Positions 1 through 4,764 of a stretch of 5,465 bases of DNA are shown here, in pieces; position 1 is the stretch's first letter, and every line of letters begins with the position of its first letter. A model generated the notes under the pieces. It did not search any database. It was not told where the DNA came from and worked only from the letters and a program-made list of their open reading frames with translations. Location of the stretch: contig JAUVBO010000288.1 of assembly GCA_030591195.1 (NCBI GenBank), positions 1-5,465 on the forward strand. The letters run 5' to 3'. A program made the position numbers and the translations under genes. The stretch comes from Pseudomonadota bacterium. GTDB lineage: Bacteria > Myxococcota > Polyangia > GCA-2747355 > JACKDQ01.

Positions 1-1788
1 CCCAAGTCTTCGCCGCCCCCCCCGGCGTCCGCGCCGTCCACGGCGCCGGCTTCAGCGCCGGCTTCAACGCCGGCGGATGCTGCGGCGCCCGCGGCGGAGG
101 GCGACGCCCCGATCGCCCGGGCGCTGCTCGCCTGGTTGCGCGACGCCAACGCGAGCGCCAAGACTCTCGGCGATCGCTCGGGCGAGGGGAGCAGCTCGGG
201 CGAGGGGAGCAACAGCTGGGTCGTCTCCGCCGCCCGGAGCGAGCGCGGCCGGGCGCTGCTCGGCAACGACCCGCACCTGCAGATCACCACCCCCTCGTTC
301 TGGTACGAGGCCCACCTGCGGACCACCGGCCCCGGACCCAGCGGGGGCCTGGACGTGATCGGCATCGGCGTGCCCGGCGTCCCGGCACTCGCCGTCGGCC
401 ACAACCGTCACATCGCCTGGGGCGTGACCAACGGCTACAGCAACGTCGCCGACGTGCTGAAGGTCGCCGTCGAACAGGGCCCCGCCGGCCCGCGCTTCCG
501 CCTCGGCGAGCGAAGCTACCGGGTCCGCAAGGTGCGACCCGTGGTGCGAGTCCGGGTCGGGCCGCTGCACGTGCCGGTCTTCTGGAAGACCTTCGAGACC
601 AGCGACGTCGGCCCCTTCCTGCCCTTGCCGTCGAAGATGAAGCTCGGACGGGTGCTGCTCCGCTGGAGCGGCTTTCACCTCGAGGAGCCGGCGATCGGCG
701 CGGCCCTGGCGCTGATGAGAGCACGCGACGTGACCGAGGCCGACCGCGCCCTGCGCCGCTGGAAGCTCCCCTGCTGGAACTTCGTCTTCGCCGACCGCCA
801 GGGGCGGATCGGCTTCCGCCAGGTCGGGCTGGTGCCCCGGCGTGAGAGCGGAAGGCGCGGCCTGCTCGACCCCGCCGACCCGCGGCAGCGCTGGCGAGGC
901 TTCCTCTCGCCGGACCAGATGCCCGCCCTGCTCGACCCGCCGCGAGGCTTCATCGCCACCGCCAACAACCGCGCCTTCCCCCGAGAAGGCTACCCCTTCT
1001 TCGTTGGCCACGCCTTCGCCTCCGGCTATCGCGCCCACCGCATCGAGCGCCTGCTCGACTCCCGCCCGAAGCAGAACCTGGCGCAGATGAAGCGGATCCA
1101 GCTCGACGCGCTGGTGCCCGAGGCCGAGGCGCTGTTGCCGCTGATGCTACGCGGCCTCGGGCCTGCCACCAGTAAGCGCGCGCGCCGCGCCGCCGCGGCC
1201 CTCGCAGCCTGGGACGGTCAGGCGCGCCGGCAGGCCACCGAGCCGGCGATCTTTCGCGCCTGGCTCGAGGCGCTCGTCGGCGAGCTCTACCCCGCCGACG
1301 AGCCGCGGCCCGAGATCCCGGCCCTGCGCCAGCGACTGGCCGGTGGTGAGGCGACCACCAACCAGGCGATCCGCCGGGCCCTCGATCGGGGCCTCGACCG
1401 GCTGACCGGGGCGCTCGGCAAGGATCCGAGCCGCTGGCGCTGGGGCGCCTACCACCGGATGCACTTCCGCTCGCTGCTCGCCGACCGCCCGCGGTGGCAG
1501 CCCGCTCCCCGAGGCATCGACGGCGACCGCGACACGGTCAACGTCGCACCCCTACGCGGCGATGGCCCCTACGAGGTGCCCTACGCCGCGTCCTACCGGC
1601 TGGTGGTCGAGCTCGGTGGTGATCGCATCCGCAGCCAGGGGGTGCTCGCCGGCAAGCAGGTCGACGCCAGCCCGCAAACCCTCGGCGACCAGCAGCGCCG
1701 CTGGATCGAGGGGCGCTATCGGCCCCGGCCGTTCTACCCGGACGAGATCGCGCGGTTTGCCGAGGACCGCGAGACTGTTACCTTCTGA
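1..1788 (+). CDS. Penicillin acylase family protein (Ntn hydrolase), 3' part; 5' end outside window
   Basis: Ntn-hydrolase amidase of the penicillin/cephalosporin/acyl-homoserine-lactone acylase family, expected to be a periplasmic precursor that cuts itself into alpha and beta chains and hydrolyses an amide. The frame has no stop back to base 1, so the 595 visible residues are partial and any signal peptide lies outside. The beta chain should begin at Ser70 (codon 208-210) in GEG|SNSW. Counting from that Ser, a His falls at position 23 in NDPHL, as in cephalosporin and AHL acylases rather than the Gln of E. coli PGA. HNRHIAWGVTN follows at 65-75, and ATANNR, the usual oxyanion Asn region, at 250-255 (961-972). 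Other family blocks are NFVFADRQGRIG, GYRAHRIERLL, IQLDALVPEA, WRWGAYHRMHF and DGDRDTVN. The beta chain of about 526 residues is normal for the family. Odd points: an Ala/Pro/Ser/Thr-rich linker (residues 1-37), an 18-bp duplication just before the nucleophile, and no clear GQSG-type block near the C-terminus. The substrate cannot be predicted. Confidence 0.93.
   Translation, partial: PKSSPPPPASAPSTAPASAPASTPADAAAPAAEGDAPIARALLAWLRDANASAKTLGDRSGEGSSSGEGSNSWVVSAARSERGRALLGNDPHLQITTPSFWYEAHLRTTGPGPSGGLDVIGIGVPGVPALAVGHNRHIAWGVTNGYSNVADVLKVAVEQGPAGPRFRLGERSYRVRKVRPVVRVRVGPLHVPVFWKTFETSDVGPFLPLPSKMKLGRVLLRWSGFHLEEPAIGAALALMRARDVTEADRALRRWKLPCWNFVFADRQGRIGFRQVGLVPRRESGRRGLLDPADPRQRWRGFLSPDQMPALLDPPRGFIATANNRAFPREGYPFFVGHAFASGYRAHRIERLLDSRPKQNLAQMKRIQLDALVPEAEALLPLMLRGLGPATSKRARRAAAALAAWDGQARRQATEPAIFRAWLEALVGELYPADEPRPEIPALRQRLAGGEATTNQAIRRALDRGLDRLTGALGKDPSRWRWGAYHRMHFRSLLADRPRWQPAPRGIDGDRDTVNVAPLRGDGPYEVPYAASYRLVVELGGDRIRSQGVLAGKQVDASPQTLGDQQRRWIEGRYRPRPFYPDEIARFAEDRETVTF
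22..78 (+). repeat. 12-bp in-frame tandem repeat coding an Ala-Pro-Ser/Thr linker
   Basis: The unit gcgccggcttca occurs twice without change at 43-54 and 55-66. Degenerate copies lie on either side at 31-42 and from 67. The units are in frame and read APST-APAS-APAS-TPAD, directly after a run of eight C residues (16-23) that codes for prolines. The result is a flexible, low-complexity stretch between the alpha part and the predicted beta-chain start of the acylase, in the region that forms the removable spacer in this family. Confidence 0.8.
178..213 (+). repeat. 18-bp tandem duplication ending at the acylase catalytic serine
   Basis: The 18-mer at 178-195 (tcgggcgaggggagcagc) is followed at once by a copy at 196-213 that differs at a single base. 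In frame it codes SGEGSS then SGEGSN. The predicted cleavage site is the Gly-Ser bond in the second copy (Ser codon 208-210). The first copy therefore gives a second Gly-Ser bond six residues upstream, followed by Ser-Ser instead of Asn-Ser-Trp. Duplication by replication slippage is the simplest origin. Confidence 0.85.
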
Positions 1789-1800
1789 CCGGGCAGGCCC

Positions 1801-1809
1801 GGGAGGTGA
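1801..1809 (+). promoter_or_regulatory. Ribosome binding site of the DUF2505-like gene
   Basis: The purine-rich gggaggtga lies in the 25-bp gap after the acylase stop, with GGAGG 7 nt before the ATG at 1814. It fixes the start of the next gene at this ATG, although the same frame stays open further upstream through the end of the acylase gene. The short gap with no promoter-like sequence suggests co-transcription with the acylase. Confidence 0.75.
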
Positions 1810-1813
1810 AGCG

Positions 1814-2308
1814 ATGGAATTCGAGGTGATTCACCCGTACGACGCGTCGGTCGAGCGGGTCCACGCGGCCAAGCGGACCCCCGAGTTCTGGCAGCGAAAA
1901 TACGAGGCCCTCGGCCAGCGCCAGGTCGAGGTGCTCGAGTGTGCGGAGCAGGGCGCGCTGTTCCGGATCCGCACCCGCCGGGAGGTGCCGGTCAACGTGC
2001 CCAGCTTCGCCAAGAAGATCATCGCGCCCTTCAACTCGCTGATCCAGACCGACGAGTGGGCGCCGGCCGACGGCGACCAACGGCAGGGCAGCTGGACGGT
2101 GGAGGTGATCGACCGCCCGATCGCGCTGCGCGGCATCATGCGGCTGGTGCCTCGAGGGCCCGACAGCTGCCACGAGCTGATCCGCGGCGAGGTCGAGGTC
2201 TCGGTGCGACTGGTGGGCGGGATGGTCGCGCGCTTCCTCGCCGGTGACACCGAGCGTGGCCTCGCCGAGGAACACCGCTTCACCCAGCAGTACCTGGCAG
2301 GGGCCTAA
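1814..2308 (+). CDS. DUF2505-like protein (START/SRPBCC-type fold)
   Basis: Protein of 164 residues with no signal peptide or membrane segment, so probably cytoplasmic. Length and pattern fit DUF2505, a family of unknown function related to the START/SRPBCC ligand-binding fold. An N-terminal EFEVIHPYDASVERV strand-helix is followed by a PEFWQRKYEALG helix (23-34). Next come alternating strands, VPVNVPSFAKKII (58-70), the QTDEW block (78-82), the WTVEVIDRPIALRG block (94-107), and a closing EVEVSVRLVGGMVARFLAG strand-helix (126-144). These match the family's usual order. It starts 25 bp after the acylase with a good Shine-Dalgarno, which points to one operon, but no functional link between the two is known to me. 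Its TAA stop is also the left copy of the 3-bp repeat flanking the fold-back element. The family call is from pattern memory, without a profile search. Confidence 0.82.
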   Translation: MEFEVIHPYDASVERVHAAKRTPEFWQRKYEALGQRQVEVLECAEQGALFRIRTRREVPVNVPSFAKKIIAPFNSLIQTDEWAPADGDQRQGSWTVEVIDRPIALRGIMRLVPRGPDSCHELIRGEVEVSVRLVGGMVARFLAGDTERGLAEEHRFTQQYLAGA

Positions 2309-2326
2309 GGGCTTGTGACAGAACAA
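2309..2326 (+). repeat. Left terminal inverted repeat of the fold-back element
   Basis: Eighteen bases that pair without mismatch with 2450-2467. Including one base of each flanking TAA copy, the match is 19 bp (2308-2326 with 2450-2468). The sequence stays constrained only in this terminal block. Further in, the pairing becomes imperfect. Confidence 0.85.
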
Positions 2327-2449
2327 CTCGATCACTGACGCCGCCGATCCATCCCCGCTGGCTGCGTTGCGCCTCCTCGAGTTACCGACGGGTAGCCCTC
2401 GTCGGCAGGCCTCGCCAGCGGGGCGCCTCGACGACCTCAGTTGGCCAAT

Positions 2450-2467
2450 TTGTTCTGTCACAAGCCC
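2450..2467 (-). repeat. Right terminal inverted repeat of the fold-back element
   Basis: Exact reverse complement of 2309-2326. Its last base, C2467, together with TA of the flanking TAA, forms the complement of the TAG stop of the minus-strand PEGA-like gene. The element end is therefore part of that gene's stop codon. Confidence 0.85.
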
Positions 2468-3015
2468 TAACGGCGAATCCGCAGCGGCAGCTCGCTGTAC
2501 GTGCCCGGCGCGCGGTCGGCCGCCTCGAGCCGCCGGCGCAGCGCCTCGAACCCGGGCTTGCGGACCACCACCACGGGCGCCTTTCCGGACGCCAACGCGA
2601 TCGGGGCCGAGAGCGGCAGCGTGCCGTGGGGCTTGCCGTCGATGTAGACCTGCATCCCGCGCAGGCCACGGGTCACCTTGAGGTAACAAGGAGCCGCCGA
2701 GGCGTGCGCCCGGGCCACCGCCCCGTCAACGCCAGCGTCCCTCGCGTCGGCGCTCGCCGGGCCGGCCTCGGGGACGGGAGCTGCTGACGCGGGCTGGCTC
2801 GCCGCCACTCTCTGGGCCACCGACAGGCCGAGCTCTCCCGTGCCGCGCCGCGCGCCGGCGGCGGACAGCTTCCTCACCGGCTGGGGTGACTCGTCGGTGG
2901 GCGCGATGCTCGCAAGCGCCGCCGAGAGGTCGTCGCGCAGCTCCGAGGCGCTGCTGGAGAGCGCGCTGCTCGGCCACCGCCGGGGCGCCTTCACCGGGGC
3001 GGACCGAGGTGTCAA
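2467..3015 (-). CDS. PEGA-like domain protein, short, start uncertain
   Basis: About 182 residues from a TTG at 3015. PEGA domains are small beta-rich modules common in envelope proteins of this bacterial group. The C-terminal third shows the pattern: VYIDGKPHGTLPL (123-135), then ALASGKAPVVVVRKPGFEALRRRLE (split as ALASGKAPVVVV and RKPGFEALRRRLE, 140-163). The part before it (50-108) is Ala/Ser/Pro-rich and looks like a linker. No signal peptide or membrane segment follows any plausible start, which is odd for a PEGA protein and suggests a lost N-terminus. The TTG overlaps the TGA of the lipoprotein gene (TTGA), with GAGGGG only 2 nt before it; GTG at 2994 is an alternative with no visible ribosome site. 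The frame stays open upstream to 3468, but there it overlaps the better-supported lipoprotein gene. The first 48 or so residues are antisense to a sigma-54 activator relic, so they may not be original coding sequence. The PEGA part is firmer than the start. Confidence 0.62.
   Translation of the reverse strand: MTPRSAPVKAPRRWPSSALSSSASELRDDLSAALASIAPTDESPQPVRKLSAAGARRGTGELGLSVAQRVAASQPASAAPVPEAGPASADARDAGVDGAVARAHASAAPCYLKVTRGLRGMQVYIDGKPHGTLPLSAPIALASGKAPVVVVRKPGFEALRRRLEAADRAPGTYSELPLRIRR
2870..3010 (+). pseudogene. Relic of a sigma-54 activator (bEBP) AAA+ domain with GAFTGA motif
   Basis: Read on the plus strand, 2951-3007 codes LLESALLGHRRGAFTGADR. The family consensus is LLESELFGHxxGAFTGAD, so only two conserved positions differ (E to A and F to L). 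GAFTGA (2984-3001) is the loop by which NtrC-type activators contact sigma-54. Upstream in the same frame, LTGWGDSS-VG-LA-ERSSR (2873-2941) weakly resembles the Walker A region LTGESGTGKE...ARAIHERSSR. The Walker lysine is missing, as is the usual stretch of about a dozen residues ending in NCxALPE. Downstream, the expected G-R-F-E-x-A and GGTLFLDE blocks are absent. Similarity stops at about 3008, beside the lipoprotein stop (3012-3014). I read this as a small decayed fragment of an activator gene; the LLES-GAFTGA part is strong, the Walker part tentative. Confidence 0.55.
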
Positions 3016-4103
3016 CGCCCCTCGATCACCAGCTGCCCGAGCGCGCTCAGCCGGCTCCTCGCCTCCTCGACGTGGCGCCCCCCGACGCCGAGCGCCTCGG
3101 CCCGCTCGAGGCACTGCCGGTAGAGCTTGCGCGCCTGGACGCGAAACGGTGCCGCGCGGCGGGACTGGGCAGCGGCTTGCTCCTGCTGGTGACGCGCCAC
3201 CGCCTCGCGACCGAGGCGACGGACGGCCGCCGGGACACGACCCGTGACTCCCGAAAGGCGGTCGGCGAGGCGATCGTAGACCGTACCTGTACGACAGCGA
3301 GCGGCCACCGCCACCGGCGCAAAGTGACTGCGCCCGAGCTGCTCGTAGGCTCGACGAAACTCGATGGCCCGCTCGGCAGCCTCGGCCTGGTCCTCGCCGC
3401 GACGAGGCGAGCGGCTCCAGACATCGAGCTGTCCGTCGAGCCACGTCAGCTCGCCGCTGGCCAGGCAACGCGGGGCGGCCTGGGCCGGAGGCGGCGTCGG
3501 AACCTTTGTACGGCGGCGCCCGCGGCGACTGACGACGATCCCCACCGGCGCCGCCCCTTCGCGGTGCACGCGGGAGAGGTGGCAGACGACCCGGCTCAGC
3601 GCGCGGACCAGATCCTCGCCGTTGCAGCTGGTCGTGGCACGGGCGTGGTGATCGATGCTCCGCTGGTCGAGGTCGTAGATCGTCGCCACCACCTCACACT
3701 GGGCAAGCATCCGCTGGTTGACCTCCACCGCCAGCGACTTGTGCGCGCGAAACAGCCGCGGCCCGAGGCGCGCCTGGCAACGCAGGTCGCGGCAGCTCCG
3801 CTCGGACCGTAGCCGGCGCCGACCGAGCTGCGCGCGCAGCTGGGAGTGAGGCACCGCCCGGTAGCCACCGGCGAGGTCGATCAGGCGGATCGCGTGGTCC
3901 TGCAGCGCGACCAGCAGGCGACGCGGCAGCCGCACCTTGCGCGGACGGACCTCGAACAGCGCCAACAACGGCCGCCGGGCCGTGCCGCGCCGGTGCTGCC
4001 CGGCGCAGCCACCCACCGCACCGATCGACGACCAGGCCAGACCGGCCAGCAGCCACGCCTGGCGGCGCCTGCGTCTCCACCTCGAGGGATCACCGTCACC
4101 CAT
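3012..4103 (-). CDS. Lipoprotein with TolB/CsgG-like N-domain and helical TPR-like C-domain
   Basis: Predicted 363-residue lipoprotein. The ATG at 4103 has AAGGAG 10 nt upstream (complement of 4114-4119); an in-frame GTG at 4124 lies before that site and is less likely. An arginine-rich n-region (WRRRRRQ, 9-15) is followed by a hydrophobic stretch and the lipobox AVGGC with Cys33, so the mature protein should be lipid-anchored. Residues 45-178 follow a pattern I know from myxobacterial proteins with a TolB/CsgG-like fold: ALFEVRP, a helix, GGYRAVPHSQLR (79-90), a SCRDLRCQARLG block with two cysteines (103-114), KSLAVEV and VVATIYDLD (138-146). Residues 240-355 are alpha-helical, in a YEQLGRSHFAPVAVAARCRTG / YDRLADRL / ARKLYRQCLERAEALG layout that resembles degenerate TPR proteins of the same group. 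Its TGA overlaps the TTG proposed for the PEGA-like gene, suggesting translational coupling. Exact function is unknown; an envelope assembly or stress role is inferred. Confidence 0.8.
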   Translation of the reverse strand: MGDGDPSRWRRRRRQAWLLAGLAWSSIGAVGGCAGQHRRGTARRPLLALFEVRPRKVRLPRRLLVALQDHAIRLIDLAGGYRAVPHSQLRAQLGRRRLRSERSCRDLRCQARLGPRLFRAHKSLAVEVNQRMLAQCEVVATIYDLDQRSIDHHARATTSCNGEDLVRALSRVVCHLSRVHREGAAPVGIVVSRRGRRRTKVPTPPPAQAAPRCLASGELTWLDGQLDVWSRSPRRGEDQAEAAERAIEFRRAYEQLGRSHFAPVAVAARCRTGTVYDRLADRLSGVTGRVPAAVRRLGREAVARHQQEQAAAQSRRAAPFRVQARKLYRQCLERAEALGVGGRHVEEARSRLSALGQLVIEGR

Positions 4104-4113
4104 GCGACTGTCG

Positions 4114-4119
4114 CTCCTT
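4114..4119 (-). promoter_or_regulatory. Shine-Dalgarno of the lipoprotein gene
   Basis: On the minus strand this reads AAGGAG, 10 nt before the ATG at 4103. It decides for this ATG over the in-frame GTG at 4124, whose codon lies just upstream of the site and has no comparable sequence before it. The spacing is slightly longer than ideal. Confidence 0.6.
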
Positions 4120-4232
4120 GTCACGCGGCCGCAGGATAACCCAAGTTAGCGACGTACCGCTCGCCGAGGGAGCAAGGAGGGTTGGTGTCGCTCAGGGGGG
4201 GTATCGGTGTTGGACGTTCGTCCCGAAGAAGG

Positions 4233-4269
4233 AAAGCCTGGCCAGCTCTAGTCGAGCTGGCCAGGCTTT
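4233..4269 (-). terminator. Rho-independent terminator-like hairpin after the small gene
   Basis: A perfect 16-bp inverted repeat (4233-4248 with 4254-4269) closes a 5-nt loop (tagtc). The stem is GC-rich with AAA/TTT at its base. Read on the minus strand it is followed by TTTCCTTCTTC, a moderately T-rich tail, which fits termination of transcription of the small gene ending at 4356. Read on the plus strand it is followed by TTTGGGGG, a poor tail, and no plus-strand gene lies before it. Confidence 0.72.
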
Positions 4270-4355
4270 GGGGGCCCGAGCTGGGTCGGGCTAACGCTCG
4301 TGCTCCTTGGCGACCCCGGGGAGGGGTCAAGCGCAAGCGCGTCGGTCGGGGGACG

Positions 4356-4565
4356 CTACTGTTCGGCGGACATCGCCTGGTTCTTGTTCCGATAAAAGAG
4401 CGTGACCGAGAGGCAATGATACTCGTTGTCGGAGCTCTGCTTCACGCACTTGTCGACGATCTCGCACTGGGTATTGCAGCGCAGCCATTCCGTGACGCGC
4501 TCGCCGAGCACCTGGCGGTCACGCGCCTTGGTTGCTGAGAACACCTTCAACCCGTTGAACGACAT
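4356..4565 (-). CDS. Small conserved-looking cysteine-containing protein, 69 aa, function unknown
   Basis: The ATG at 4565 has GGGAGG 5 nt upstream (complement of 4571-4576), the best ribosome site in the right half of the window. The product looks like a compact alpha/beta protein: a first strand (LKVFSAT, 6-12), a helix (DRQVLGERVTEWLRC, 16-30), a strand (CEIVDKCVKQS, 34-44) and a last strand (HCLSVTLFY, 50-58) with a polar tail. Four cysteines sit at 30, 34, 40 and 51. It has no signal peptide or membrane segment. I have an impression of similar 60-70-residue hypothetical proteins in myxobacteria with a DREVLGE...VTxWL...EIVD...SSD..FHCLxxTLFY pattern, but cannot name a family. Codon use is less GC-extreme than in neighbouring genes, and the gene has its own leader and terminator, so it seems to be a separate transcription unit. 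The cysteines could bind metal or form disulfides; this is speculation. Confidence 0.75.
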   Translation of the reverse strand: MSFNGLKVFSATKARDRQVLGERVTEWLRCNTQCEIVDKCVKQSSDNEYHCLSVTLFYRNKNQAMSAEQ

Positions 4566-4660
4566 TCCAACCTCCCTGCCCTATCACCTATGGCTGATCC
4601 AGCACCGGTTGAAAAGGGTGAAAGTTTGTTTTTCCACAAAAAGTTAGCTACTTGAGAGAT
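4566..4660 (-). promoter_or_regulatory. AT-richer leader and probable promoter region of the small gene
   Basis: This stretch is clearly lower in GC than the rest of the window, with T/A runs around 4613-4645 (tttgtttttccacaaaaag), and lies directly before the small gene. A promoter is likely here from position and composition. Possible boxes on the minus strand are TTGTGG (complement of about 4633-4638) or TTCAAC 17 nt before TAGGTG, neither close to consensus. I see no sigma-54 -24/-12 pair (TGGCAC-N5-TTGC). Confidence 0.35.
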
Positions 4661-4764
4661 TCGCCGACCCTCTCCGCGGCCAGCGCCGAGGCGCCGTTGG
4701 TGCATCGCGTAACCGCCGCTCAGAAAATCGCTGCCTCCGAGCTACGCTGCCAAGGGCTGGGCCG
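4661..4764. other. Intergenic tail between the membrane-protein gene and the small gene
   Basis: High-GC spacer downstream of the membrane-protein stop. It has only a short GC-rich palindrome (gcgc-cgag-gcgc, about 4684-4695), too short and without a T tail to call as a terminator. I find no reading frame, RNA gene or repeat in it. Confidence 0.5.

Larger units (their letters stand above)
2309..2467. mobile_element. MITE-like fold-back element, 159 bp, 18-bp perfect terminal inverted repeats
   Basis: The ends are exact inverted repeats: gggcttgtgacagaacaa at 2309-2326 and its complement at 2450-2467. Both sides carry TAA (2306-2308 and 2468-2470), which reads as a 3-bp target duplication. 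Inside, the sequence keeps folding back: the right half, complemented, resembles the left imperfectly from 2334, with a perfect 10-bp arm at 2353-2362 / 2414-2423 and an apical hairpin at 2385-2392 / 2398-2405 (8 pairs including one G-T, 5-nt loop). There is no transposase, so it would be non-autonomous. GGG-type ends with a TAA/TNA duplication recall the IS1031 group of the IS5 family, but that assignment is a guess. It lies between two convergent genes, where its hairpin could also end transcription from both sides. Whether it is repeated in the genome cannot be seen from here. Confidence 0.75.
4104..4355. other. Intergenic region, about 250 bp
   Basis: Gap between the small cysteine-containing gene and the lipoprotein gene, both on the minus strand. 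It holds the strong hairpin at 4233-4269, a run of seven G (4195-4201), a smaller hairpin gacccc/ggggtc at 4312-4328, and presumably the lipoprotein promoter. The only promoter-like element I see on the minus strand is a TATCCT (complement of about 4134-4139) without a good -35 partner. A plus-strand frame from 4182 to 4538 has an AAGGAGG before it but runs antisense to the small gene and shows no protein family. Confidence 0.5.

Noticed and set aside
64..1038. Long minus-strand open frame of 324 codons antisense to the acylase
   Set aside because: Its protein is low-complexity Ala/Gly/Arg-rich with no family pattern, while the plus strand carries continuous acylase motifs. It is a high-GC antisense shadow.
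1562..1813. Upstream extension of the DUF2505-like frame into the acylase gene
   Set aside because: The extension is Arg/Ser/Pro-rich shadow of the acylase, whereas ATG 1814 has a well-spaced ribosome site and begins the family pattern.
2309..2467. CRISPR-like or attachment-site reading of the repeat pair
   Set aside because: There is only one inverted pair, not spaced direct repeats, and no integrase, tRNA or cas gene is nearby. The TAA flanks fit transposition better.
2840..3247. Plus-strand frame carrying GAFTGA as a real small gene
   Set aside because: The activator similarity is limited to one segment, the Walker lysine and downstream blocks are absent, and the rest is Arg/Pro-rich antisense of the lipoprotein. 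Kept only as a relic.
3016..3468. Upstream extension of the PEGA-like gene to 3468
   Set aside because: It would overlap the lipoprotein gene in another frame on the same strand for 450 bp, and the extra residues are Arg/Gly/Pro-rich without pattern.
2886..3812. Plus-strand open frame of 308 codons
   Set aside because: It is antisense to the lipoprotein gene, which has a signal peptide, lipobox, ribosome site and family pattern. The plus-strand product has none.
4312..4328. Short hairpin gacccc/ggggtc as a second terminator
   Set aside because: Only 6 bp with a G-rich loop and no T tail on either strand. Such pairs are common by chance in GC-rich DNA.
4182..4538. Plus-strand frame with AAGGAGG nearby
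   Set aside because: It is antisense to the small cysteine-containing gene, reads through the terminator hairpin, and shows no family. The purine run is within a GC-rich spacer.
4684..4695. GC palindrome as terminator of the membrane-protein gene
   Set aside because: A 4-bp stem without a T tract is not enough to call a terminator.
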